9,403 nucleotides of DNA, taken from the NCBI GenBank assembly GCA_946887385.1, contig CAMPKU010000181.1, positions 1-9,403 of the forward strand, given 5' to 3'. A model generated the notes under the pieces. The model was not told where the DNA came from. It ran no database searches and saw only the letters and a list, made by a program, of their open reading frames with translations. This document shows positions 1 through 6,131 of this stretch, in pieces. This stretch comes from an uncultured Gammaproteobacteria bacterium. Lineage in GTDB: Bacteria > Pseudomonadota > Gammaproteobacteria > Rariloculales > Rariloculaceae. The position numbers and the translations under genes are program-made. Numbering within the stretch: position 1 is the first letter of the stretch; each line of letters starts with the position of its first letter.

Positions 1-452
1 CGGCGCACCGCCAGCAGCACATCGGCTTCATCTTTCAGTTTTTTCCCCTGATCCCGCGCTTGACGGCGCTCGAGATTGTCGAGCTGCCACTGGTGCTGAC
101 AGGCGCCGCGCCGCGCGCGCGCCGCGAGCGCGCTGCCGCGATCCTGGAATCCGTGGGACTCAAGACCCGGCTCGGCCATCGCCCGGACCAGCTCTCGGGC
201 GGCGAGCGCCAGCGCGTGGCCATCGGCCGTGCCATCGTCATGCAGCCGAGCTATCTACTGGCCGACGAGCCCACGGGCAACCTCGATACGCGTTCCGGCA
301 GCGAGATCATGCAGATCTTGGAGCAGCTCAATCGCGACGGCATCGCCCTCTTGATCGTGACGCACGATCCCGCGATCGGCGACCGCGCCCGCCGCCATCT
401 GAAGCTGCGCGACGGCAAGATCGTGAGCGATCAACAAGGAGCGGCCTCGTGA
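1..452 (+). CDS. ABC transporter ATP-binding protein, MacB/LolD type (5'-truncated by window edge)
   Basis: This is the C-terminal 149 residues of an ABC ATPase. The reading frame is open from base 3 to the TGA at 450-452, and the real start with Walker A lies left of the window. Visible motifs in order are the Q-loop (GFIFQ, about residues 8-12 of the visible part), the family-typical stretch LIPRLTALEIVELPL, the ABC signature LSGGERQ (64-70), Walker B LLADEPTGNLD (from 85) and the H-loop LLIVTHD (His 121). The wording of the Q-loop and Walker B regions is that of the MacB/LolD/FtsE group, which powers mechanotransmission-type exporters rather than importers. Its stop overlaps the GTG start of the first permease by 4 nt, so the two are translationally coupled. 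The TTG at 60 is an internal Leu codon, not a start. The exported substrate cannot be read from the ATPase. Confidence 0.95.
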   Translation, partial: AHRQQHIGFIFQFFPLIPRLTALEIVELPLVLTGAAPRARRERAAAILESVGLKTRLGHRPDQLSGGERQRVAIGRAIVMQPSYLLADEPTGNLDTRSGSEIMQILEQLNRDGIALLIVTHDPAIGDRARRHLKLRDGKIVSDQQGAAS

Positions 453-1660
453 AGGCGCTCGACGTGACGCGGCTGTCGCTGCAGGCGCTTCGCCGCTCGA
501 CGCTGCGCACGGCCATGATGCTCACGGCGATCGCGATCGGAGTCGCCGCCGTCGTGCTCTTGACGGCGGTTGGCGAGGGCGCGCGCCGCTATGTCACGGG
601 GCAATTCTCGGCGCTCGGCACGGATCTGCTCATCGTCCTGCCGGGCCGCGCAGAGACGGCCGGCTCGGGCATTCAAGGCCTTCTGATCGGCGAGACGGCC
701 CGCGAGCTCACGCTCGACGACACGCTCGCACTCACGCGTAGCACGCGCATTCGCCGCGTAACGCCGCTCGTGATCGGCGCGGGCACGGTGTCCTACGGCG
801 CGCGCGAACGCGACATCACCGTGCTCGGCACCGGCGCCGCGATGCTCGGCATCCAGCATTGGGTGATGGGCAGCGGCCGCTTCCTCCCCGACATGGATCT
901 CGCCACGGCGCAGCCCGTGTGCGTGCTCGGCGCCACGGTGGCGCGCGAGCTGTTCGCGGGCCGCTCGCCGGTCGGCGAATGGCTGCGGATCGGCGTGTCG
1001 CGCTGCCGCGTGCTCGGTACGCTCGCGGAACAAGGCTTGACGGGCGGATTCAACGTCGACGAAACCGTGCTCATGCCCGTGGCCAGCGCCCAGCAGCTGT
1101 TCAACACCGCCGCGGTGTTTCGCATTCTCGTCGAAGCCATCGACCGCGACGCCGTGGAGGGCGCGCGCCGCGACATCATCGAGATCATCAAGCTGCGTCA
1201 CGCAGGCGAAGAGGACATCACCGTGGTCACGCAGGACGCGTTGGCCGCTACGTTCGATACCATCTTCAACATGATCACGGCCGGTCTCGCGGCCATCGCC
1301 GCCATTAGCCTCGTCGTCGCGGGCGTGCTGATCATGAACGTGATGCTCGTCGCCGTGAGCCAACGCACGGCGGAGATCGGCTTGCTGAAGGCCGTCGGCG
1401 CGCGTAACCGGCAGATCGTGGCGCTGTTTCTCACGGAGGCCGCGTGCCTGTCGCTGCTCGGCGCCTGCGTGGGTCTCGCAGCGGGCGCGGCCGGCGTCTT
1501 TTTGCTCAGAGCCGCGTTTCCCGTGCTCGATTTCGCGGCGCCGCCGTGGGCGACGGCGTCGGCCGTCGGAGTGGCCGTGGCGAGCGGCCTGCTGTTCGGT
1601 CTGCTGCCCGCGCGCAGAGCCGCGGCGCTCGACCCCGTGAACGCGTTGATGAAGCGGTAA
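449..1660 (+). CDS. MacB-type ABC transporter permease, first copy
   Basis: This 403-residue inner-membrane permease has the MacB_PCD plus FtsX layout. TM1 is near residues 22-42, a periplasmic domain spans about 45-270, and three C-terminal TM helices lie near 277-302, 328-354 and 367-387. Family hallmarks are VGEGARRYVTGQF just after TM1, the coupling-helix region RTAEIGLLKAVGAR (306-319) and the C-terminal LLPARRAAALDPVNAL. It is a stand-alone permease, unlike E. coli MacB, where the ATPase is fused. The GTG start at 449 is supported by AAGGAG at 436-441, 7 nt upstream, and by the GTGA overlap with the ATPase stop. The periplasmic domain has two cysteines (158 and 186) that the second permease lacks. 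It probably forms a heterodimer with the next gene product, by analogy with LolC/LolE. The substrate (lipoprotein, peptide, toxin or antibiotic) is unknown. Confidence 0.93.
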   Translation: MKALDVTRLSLQALRRSTLRTAMMLTAIAIGVAAVVLLTAVGEGARRYVTGQFSALGTDLLIVLPGRAETAGSGIQGLLIGETARELTLDDTLALTRSTRIRRVTPLVIGAGTVSYGARERDITVLGTGAAMLGIQHWVMGSGRFLPDMDLATAQPVCVLGATVARELFAGRSPVGEWLRIGVSRCRVLGTLAEQGLTGGFNVDETVLMPVASAQQLFNTAAVFRILVEAIDRDAVEGARRDIIEIIKLRHAGEEDITVVTQDALAATFDTIFNMITAGLAAIAAISLVVAGVLIMNVMLVAVSQRTAEIGLLKAVGARNRQIVALFLTEAACLSLLGACVGLAAGAAGVFLLRAAFPVLDFAAPPWATASAVGVAVASGLLFGLLPARRAAALDPVNALMKR

Positions 1661-1664
1661 GGGA

Positions 1665-2864
1665 ATGCGCCAGCAAGACTTCATTCGTTTGGTCGGGCAA
1701 ACCGTGGTCGCGCACCGATTGCGCAGCGTGCTCACCGCGCTCGGCATCGGCATCGGCGTAACGGCCGTGGTGCTATTGACGTCGATCGGCGAAGGTTTGA
1801 ACACCTACATCGTCGAGCAGTTCACGCAGTTCGGCACCACCACGCTCGCCGTGCAGCCCGGCAAATCGAGCACGTTCGGCTTGTCGCCCGGCGTGCTGAA
1901 CTCCACGCGGCCGCTCTCGCTCGGCGACGCCGAAGCGCTCGGGCGCGCACCCTACGTGCAAGCCTCGGTGCCGGTGGTCGCGGGCAGCGCATCCGTCGAA
2001 GGGAACGGCCGCGAGCGCAGCGTCACCGTGTATGCGGTTGGGCCGGAGTTCGATCGCGCATTCAAGTTCGACGTGGTCGTCGGCACATTTCTGCCGCCCG
2101 ACGAGCTCGAGCGCGCGCGCAACGTCGCCGTTCTGGGCGCCACGCTCTACTCGGAGCTATTCGGCGCGGCCAACGCGCTCGGGCAGAGCATCCGCGTCGG
2201 CGGCCAGCGCTACCGCGTAGTCGGCATCATGGAACCGAAAGGCGAAATGGTGGGCATCGATCTCGACGACACGGTCTACATTCCGGCGGCCCGCGGGCTG
2301 GAGCTGTTCAATCGCGAGGGCCTGCTCGAGATCGACGTGCTCTACGACGAGGGCGCACCCGTCGACGAGGTTGTCGCGGGCATCAAAAGGATTCTTACGG
2401 CACGCCACGGCGCCGAAGACTTCACTGTGGTTACTCAACAGCAGATGCTGGACGTGCTTGGGTCGATCGTGGACGTGTTGACGCTCGGCGTGGCCGCGCT
2501 CGGCGGTATCTCGCTGCTCGTCGGTGGCGTGGGCATCTTCACGATCATGACGATCGCCGTGCGCGAGCGTACGCAGGAGATCGGTTTGCTGCGGGCCATC
2601 GGGGCGCGACGATCGCGCATCGCGCAGCTGTTCCTCGGCGAGGCCATGTTCTTGTCCGGGATCGGCGGCGCCGGCGGCCTTGCGCTCGGGCTCGGCGTGG
2701 TGCTGATCGTGCAATGGACGCTGCCCGCAATGCCGGCCACGATCTCGCCGTTCTACGTGGCGCTGTCGCTCGGGCTCGCGGTGCTGATCGGCGCCGTGGC
2801 CGGGGTGCTGCCGGCGCGCAGCGCGGCGCGGCTCGAGCCGCTGGATGCGCTGCGTGCCGAATGA
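1665..2864 (+). CDS. MacB-type ABC transporter permease, second copy
   Basis: This 399-residue protein is a paralogue of the preceding permease. It has TM1 near residues 22-42 (ending VVLLTSIGEG), a periplasmic MacB_PCD-like domain at about 45-265, and TM helices near 272-298, 322-350 and 362-383. The conserved ERTQEIGLLRAIGAR (301-315) is present, and the C-terminus VLPARSAARLEPLDAL matches the first copy. Only 4 nt separate it from the upstream stop. The only purine-rich stretch (AAGGGA, 1659-1664) directly abuts the ATG, so translation probably relies on coupling to the upstream gene. The predicted protein has no cysteine. Its role is inferred to be the second half of a heterodimeric type VII (mechanotransmission) exporter that would work with a periplasmic adaptor and outer-membrane channel encoded elsewhere. 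Confidence 0.93.
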   Translation: MRQQDFIRLVGQTVVAHRLRSVLTALGIGIGVTAVVLLTSIGEGLNTYIVEQFTQFGTTTLAVQPGKSSTFGLSPGVLNSTRPLSLGDAEALGRAPYVQASVPVVAGSASVEGNGRERSVTVYAVGPEFDRAFKFDVVVGTFLPPDELERARNVAVLGATLYSELFGAANALGQSIRVGGQRYRVVGIMEPKGEMVGIDLDDTVYIPAARGLELFNREGLLEIDVLYDEGAPVDEVVAGIKRILTARHGAEDFTVVTQQQMLDVLGSIVDVLTLGVAALGGISLLVGGVGIFTIMTIAVRERTQEIGLLRAIGARRSRIAQLFLGEAMFLSGIGGAGGLALGLGVVLIVQWTLPAMPATISPFYVALSLGLAVLIGAVAGVLPARSAARLEPLDALRAE

Positions 2865-2889
2865 GTGAACGCGAACTAGGAGCCAGACG

Positions 2890-3591
2890 ATGTGGAAGAA
2901 GATCAGCGCTTGTCTCGCGGCGGCCGCCGTCGTGTTGGGTGCACACCCCGCGCTTGCCGAAAGCGTTGCTCTGATCGGCACGGGCAACGTCGGCGCGGCG
3001 CTCGGCCAGCGCTTCGCCGCGAACGGCCATGAAGTGTTCTACGGTTCGCGCACTCCGAATGCGGCCGACGTGCGCGAGCTGGTGGCGGCTACCGGCCACG
3101 GCGCTGCCGCGCTCTCGCCGGCGGAAGCCGCGGCACGCGCAAACATTGTCGTGCTCGCCGTTCCGTGGAGCGCCGCCGAAGACGTCGTGCGCTCGCTCGG
3201 CGATCTGGCCGGCAAGATCCTGGTGGACCCCACGAATCCGCGCGTGATGGCGAGCGACGGCTTCGCCGACTATCCGATCGAAGACTCGAACGCGGAGCGC
3301 ATCGCGCGCCTCGCGCCGGATGCGCAGGTGGTGAAGGCATTCAGCACGCTCGGCGCCGAAACGATGCTCGATCCCGCCGTCGCGGGCGGGCCGGTCACGG
3401 TGCCGATCGTCGGCGACGACCGCGCGGCGAAAGAACGCGTGGCCGCACTGGCGCGCGAGATCGGTCTAGAGGCCGTCGACGTCGGCCCGCTGCGCCATGC
3501 GCGCATCATCGAGGGTCTGCACTACCTGCGAGCCAACGCGCTCGGCGGGCGCATCAACTACCATCTGCCGCGCGATCGGGCGCGGGACTGA
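2890..3591 (+). CDS. Exported NADP-binding protein, F420-dependent NADP reductase-like family
   Basis: The protein has 233 residues. Residues 1-23 form a Sec-type signal peptide: basic MWKK, a hydrophobic core, then an ALA|ES cleavage site. They are followed at once by a Rossmann fold, SVALIGTGNVGAALG, with the dinucleotide motif GTGNVG at 30-35. SRTP (53-56) after the second strand is the usual NADP 2'-phosphate recognition position in this family (Pfam F420_oxidored, COG2085). VVKAFSTLGAETM and VDVGPLRHARIIEGL match the family's C-terminal half. Relatives reduce F420 or act on unknown substrates with NADPH; I see nothing that proves F420 use. The start is set by AGGAG at 2878-2882, 7 nt before the ATG. 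It begins 25 nt after the permease stop, so it may belong to the exporter operon. The predicted mature chain has no cysteine. Export of an NADP enzyme by Sec without a twin-arginine motif is odd. Confidence 0.85.
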   Translation: MWKKISACLAAAAVVLGAHPALAESVALIGTGNVGAALGQRFAANGHEVFYGSRTPNAADVRELVAATGHGAAALSPAEAAARANIVVLAVPWSAAEDVVRSLGDLAGKILVDPTNPRVMASDGFADYPIEDSNAERIARLAPDAQVVKAFSTLGAETMLDPAVAGGPVTVPIVGDDRAAKERVAALAREIGLEAVDVGPLRHARIIEGLHYLRANALGGRINYHLPRDRARD

Positions 3592-3604
3592 GCGGGGCGG
3601 ATTC

Positions 3605-4099
3605 TTATTCAGGTTGGCGCGGCTGCTGACTGTTGAACGAGTCGCGCACCATGAACCACGCGCCGTCGATCTTGCGGTAGATGCGCAGGAAGTTGCCGCC
3701 GACGCGCGATTCCGCGCCGCCGGCCTTCGGCCTGCTCACGACCACGAACGTGCCGCGCTGATACGCGAGATCGCCGGAGACGACGGTCTCTTCGGGCGAC
3801 CAAGACTCGTCGAACTCCGTGGTCTCGAACGCGCGCTTCATCGCATCGACGAGCGCTTGCTTGCCGGCGAGCGGCGGGCCGCCGGACGCGATCATCAGGT
3901 GTCCTTCGGTGGTCAACTCAGCGAGCGTGTCGATGTCGCCGTCGTTGATCGCCTGTAGATAGCGCCGGTTGAACTCGGCGATCGCGGCTTCGTCGGCCGC
4001 CGTGGACACGCTTTGCGCGCCGGCGCGCTCGGCGAACGGCGCGGCGGCCATGCCGGCGAGCAGCAGCGCCGCAACGAACGCGGGGCGGAACCTGCGCAT
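3605..4099 (-). CDS. Exported NTF2-like protein, DUF4440/SnoaL family
   Basis: The protein has 164 residues. Residues 1-28 look like a signal peptide (MRRFRP, hydrophobic ALLLAGMAAA, cleavage at AGA|QS). The rest is one cone-shaped NTF2-like domain of the DUF4440/SnoaL_3 kind: AIAEFNRRYLQAINDGDID (residues 39-57), then GGPPLAGKQALVDAM (73-87), and SGDLAYQRGTF followed by FLRIYRKIDGAWFMVRDSFNS (in the segment 108-157). Family members range from isomerases and cyclases to non-enzymatic ligand binders. No catalytic residue can be named with confidence here. The start at 4099 is chosen because GGAG (4108-4111) sits 8 nt upstream; an ATG two codons earlier (4105) would be only 2 nt from it. The start overlaps the dehydrogenase stop by one base (TGATG), so the pair is translationally coupled and probably acts in the same compartment. 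The mature form has no cysteine. Confidence 0.88.
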   Translation of the reverse strand: MRRFRPAFVAALLLAGMAAAPFAERAGAQSVSTAADEAAIAEFNRRYLQAINDGDIDTLAELTTEGHLMIASGGPPLAGKQALVDAMKRAFETTEFDESWSPEETVVSGDLAYQRGTFVVVSRPKAGGAESRVGGNFLRIYRKIDGAWFMVRDSFNSQQPRQPE

Positions 4100-4944
4100 C
4101 ACCATTTCTCCGGCACGCCGTCGTACCGCCAAAACTGGCCGGTTTCCTCGACCGTGGTCCTCGCGATCGTATCGATCATGCTTTCCACCGTGAACGACAT
4201 CTCGAGCATGATCGGATTGCCCCGCAAGTACTCCTGATGCTCGGTGAGCGTGGGCCCCGGGTTCAAGATCACCACCGTCACGCCGTCGGGTTTTACGGAC
4301 GACGCCACGATCTGCATCTCGCGATTCAGCGCCGCTTTGCTCATGCGATAGAAGATGGCGCCGGGCCACGGATTCGGCAGCTCGCCGGTGATGGTGCCGT
4401 TGCTCGAGCTGATGGCGACGATCTTCTTGAGCGCGCTCGCCTTCACGTTCGGATAAAACGCCTGCGACACGATCAGCGGCCCCTTGATGTTCACGTCCAT
4501 GATCGTGTCGAGCAAGGCGAAATCCAGCTGGCCGAAACTCTGCGTCTGGTAGTTGCCGGGGCAAGCGTCGTCGCCTGCGGCACAGCTGCTGCGGTCGTTG
4601 TAAACGCCGGCGTTGTTGATGACGACGTCGATTGGCACCTCCTCGAGCTTCGCCGCGAGCGCTTGCGCTTGCTCGAGGCTCGTGACGTCGAGCGTCTCCA
4701 CGCGCACCTGCGGATACTCCGCGACCACCTCCGCGAGCGTTTCCGGCACATCGCGCCGGCGGTGCGTGGCGATCACCGTCCATCCCTTCGCCGCGTACTG
4801 CTTCGTGAACTCGAGCCCGAGGCCCGAATTCGCACCCGTGATGAGCACCGTTTCCGCGCTCGCGGCGAGAGGCGCAGCACCGAGCAGCACACCCACCAGC
4901 AGTTGCGCCGCAAGGCCGCGCTCGGGCGTTTTCATAGTCAGCAT
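4099..4944 (-). CDS. Exported short-chain dehydrogenase/reductase (SDR)
   Basis: This 281-residue protein is a classical SDR behind a signal-peptide-like N-terminus. Residues 1-30 have a hydrophobic core LAAQLLVGVLLGAAPLAASA ending in an ASA|E cleavage site. The Rossmann strand begins immediately with ETVLITGANSGLG (TGxxxGxG, 36-43). Also present are LDVTS (85-89), NNAG (110-113), the catalytic serine region ISSSNG (178-183) and YRMSK, giving Tyr 199 and Lys 203. NPGP (228-231) follows the catalytic region. The set is complete enough for an active NAD(P)-dependent oxidoreductase, but the substrate is unknown. The mature part has exactly two cysteines, C121 and C128, in the loop after NNAG. 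The start at 4944 has GGAGG (4954-4958) 9 nt upstream. ATG at 4935 is a possible internal alternative. The frame stays open up to 5070 but lacks a better start. It is first in a two-gene unit with the NTF2-like gene and divergent from hflK. Confidence 0.88.
   Translation of the reverse strand: MLTMKTPERGLAAQLLVGVLLGAAPLAASAETVLITGANSGLGLEFTKQYAAKGWTVIATHRRRDVPETLAEVVAEYPQVRVETLDVTSLEQAQALAAKLEEVPIDVVINNAGVYNDRSSCAAGDDACPGNYQTQSFGQLDFALLDTIMDVNIKGPLIVSQAFYPNVKASALKKIVAISSSNGTITGELPNPWPGAIFYRMSKAALNREMQIVASSVKPDGVTVVILNPGPTLTEHQEYLRGNPIMLEMSFTVESMIDTIARTTVEETGQFWRYDGVPEKW
4108..4111 (-). promoter_or_regulatory. Ribosome binding site deciding the start of the NTF2-like gene
   Basis: GGAG lies inside the last codons of the dehydrogenase gene, 8 nt before the ATG at 4099 and only 2 nt before the ATG at 4105. 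The spacing favours 4099, which overlaps the dehydrogenase TGA by one base. Confidence 0.7.
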
Positions 4945-4953
4945 ATTGTTGCG

Positions 4954-4958
4954 CCTCC
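4954..4958 (-). promoter_or_regulatory. Ribosome binding site of the exported SDR gene
   Basis: GGAGG stands 9 nt upstream of the ATG at 4944. It selects this start over the longer open frame reaching 5070, and thereby places the hydrophobic segment at the N-terminus as a signal peptide. Confidence 0.75.
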
Positions 4959-5007
4959 GCATCGAGCGACTCTGACATTCCCTCCCGGGTCGCGGCAAGC
5001 GGCGGTT

Positions 5008-5038
5008 TTGAGCCGATTCCGGCAATGGGTGGTAGCAT
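5008..5038 (+). promoter_or_regulatory. Weak candidate sigma70-type promoter for hflKC
   Basis: TTGAGC (5008-5013) and TAGCAT (5033-5038) resemble -35 and -10 boxes, each with four of six consensus bases. They are separated by 19 nt, longer than ideal. The start of transcription would be near 5045, about 25 nt before the hflK ATG, and the alternative ATG at 5025 would be excluded. The 125-nt divergent gap 4945-5069 must also serve the dehydrogenase on the other strand, where I see no convincing boxes. Confidence 0.25.
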
Positions 5039-5069
5039 CCGGGACGAGACGAGCAAACGGCGGTACGCA

Positions 5070-6131
5070 ATGAACGAAGCGAAAGACCTGATCAACCAGA
5101 TTTTGAACCGTTCCAATCGCGGCCGCGGCCCCCAGGGCCCGCGCGGCACGGTGCCCGGCGGCGCGCCGGGTTTTTCGCCGCGGGCGTTCGGCATCGGCGT
5201 GGCGATACTGCTCGGCCTGTGGGCCGTCGTGAGCTCGTACTACACGGTGCAGCCCGAAGAGCGCGCCGTGGTCAAGCGATTCGGCCGCGTCACGGGTATC
5301 TCCGACCCGGGCCTGCATTTCAAGGTGCCGTTCGGCATAGACGCCGTACAGATCGTCGCGACGGAACGCGTGCTCAAGGAGGAGTTCGGATTCCGCACGG
5401 CGGATTCGAGCACCGAACGCACGCGCTTTTCCGCCGGCGCTTATCCCGACGAATCGCTGATGCTCACCGGCGATCTCAACATCATCCAAGTCGAATGGGT
5501 GGTGCAGTACCGGATTGCCGACCCCGTGCTGTTCTTGTACGGCATGCGCAACCCGGTGCAGACACTGCGCGATCTTTCGGAATCCGTGATGCGCCGCATC
5601 GTCGGCAATCGGATCGGCAGCGACGTGCTGACCGTGGGCCGTGTGGAAATTGCGAACCGCGCGCGTGACGAGATCCAAGAAGCCATGGACCGCTACGAGA
5701 ACGGCATTCGGATCATCACCGTGGAGCTGCAGGACGTAGTCCCGCCGCTGCGCGTGCAACCGGCATTCAATGAGGTGAACGAAGCGCGGCAAGAGCTCGA
5801 GCGCATGGTGAACGACGCCACTCGACAAGCCAACGAAGCCATCCCGCGCGCCGAAGGCACGGCGAAACGAACCATCGCCGAAGCCGAAGGGTACGCCACG
5901 GAACGCGTCAACCGCGCGCTCGGCGAAGCCGCGCGTTTCACCTCCATTCTCGAAGAGTACCGCGGCGTGCCCGAAGTCACGCGCTCGCGCCTGTATCTCG
6001 AAACGCTGAACGAAGTGCTGCCCCGGATCGGCTCCGTCGTGGTGGTGCAGGATGGGCAGGCCGGGCCGTTCCCGCTGCTGAACCTGCCTAGCGCTCAACG
6101 CCCGCTACAAAATCAGGCGGCCAGCCAATGA
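5070..6131 (+). CDS. hflK: HflK-like SPFH membrane protein (FtsH modulator subunit)
   Basis: This 353-residue protein has a short Gly/Pro-rich cytoplasmic N-terminus (residues 17-37), one TM helix (about 39-58, AFGIGVAILLGLWAVVSSYY), and an SPFH/prohibitin domain starting TVQPEERAVVKRFGRV. A charged, Ala/Glu-rich coiled coil follows at about 225-300 (ARQELERMVNDATRQANEA). With HflC it forms a large inner-membrane complex whose bulk faces the periplasm and which restrains the FtsH protease. The segment MLTGDLNIIQVEWVVQYRI is family-typical, but the preceding stretch (EFGFRTADSSTERTRFSAG) is longer than in E. coli HflK and recalls the HflK form seen in other phyla (from memory). The start at 5070 is inferred from family length and the Lys/Asn-containing N-terminus. 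Its Shine-Dalgarno is weak, and an in-frame ATG at 5025 would add 15 residues. The stop overlaps the hflC start (ATGA). Confidence 0.9.
   Translation: MNEAKDLINQILNRSNRGRGPQGPRGTVPGGAPGFSPRAFGIGVAILLGLWAVVSSYYTVQPEERAVVKRFGRVTGISDPGLHFKVPFGIDAVQIVATERVLKEEFGFRTADSSTERTRFSAGAYPDESLMLTGDLNIIQVEWVVQYRIADPVLFLYGMRNPVQTLRDLSESVMRRIVGNRIGSDVLTVGRVEIANRARDEIQEAMDRYENGIRIITVELQDVVPPLRVQPAFNEVNEARQELERMVNDATRQANEAIPRAEGTAKRTIAEAEGYATERVNRALGEAARFTSILEEYRGVPEVTRSRLYLETLNEVLPRIGSVVVVQDGQAGPFPLLNLPSAQRPLQNQAASQ

Noticed and set aside
138..175. Residues 138-175 of HflC (about bases 6539-6652) as an unusual insertion
   Set aside because: E. coli HflC also has a long variable linker at this place, so the segment is ordinary for the family. 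(The coordinates given in this entry are protein residues.)
431..1804. A 457-residue minus-strand open frame opposite the first permease
   Set aside because: The translation is Arg/His/Ala-rich without a recognisable domain. It is a high-GC antisense shadow of a clearly recognised permease.
2157..2987. A 276-residue minus-strand open frame opposite the second permease
   Set aside because: It has His/Arg/Gln-rich shadow composition and overlaps two well-supported plus-strand genes.
3605..5194. A 529-residue open frame on the minus strand that would fuse the NTF2-like domain to an upstream polypeptide
   Set aside because: Its N-terminal two-thirds is a low-complexity Arg/Ala/Gly-rich out-of-frame reading of the SDR gene, whose own frame shows all SDR motifs. 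Only the last 164 residues are a real protein, with their own ribosome binding site.
4938..6098. A 386-residue minus-strand open frame opposite hflK
   Set aside because: It has no domain or credible start signal, and it lies opposite a gene with full SPFH-family sequence.
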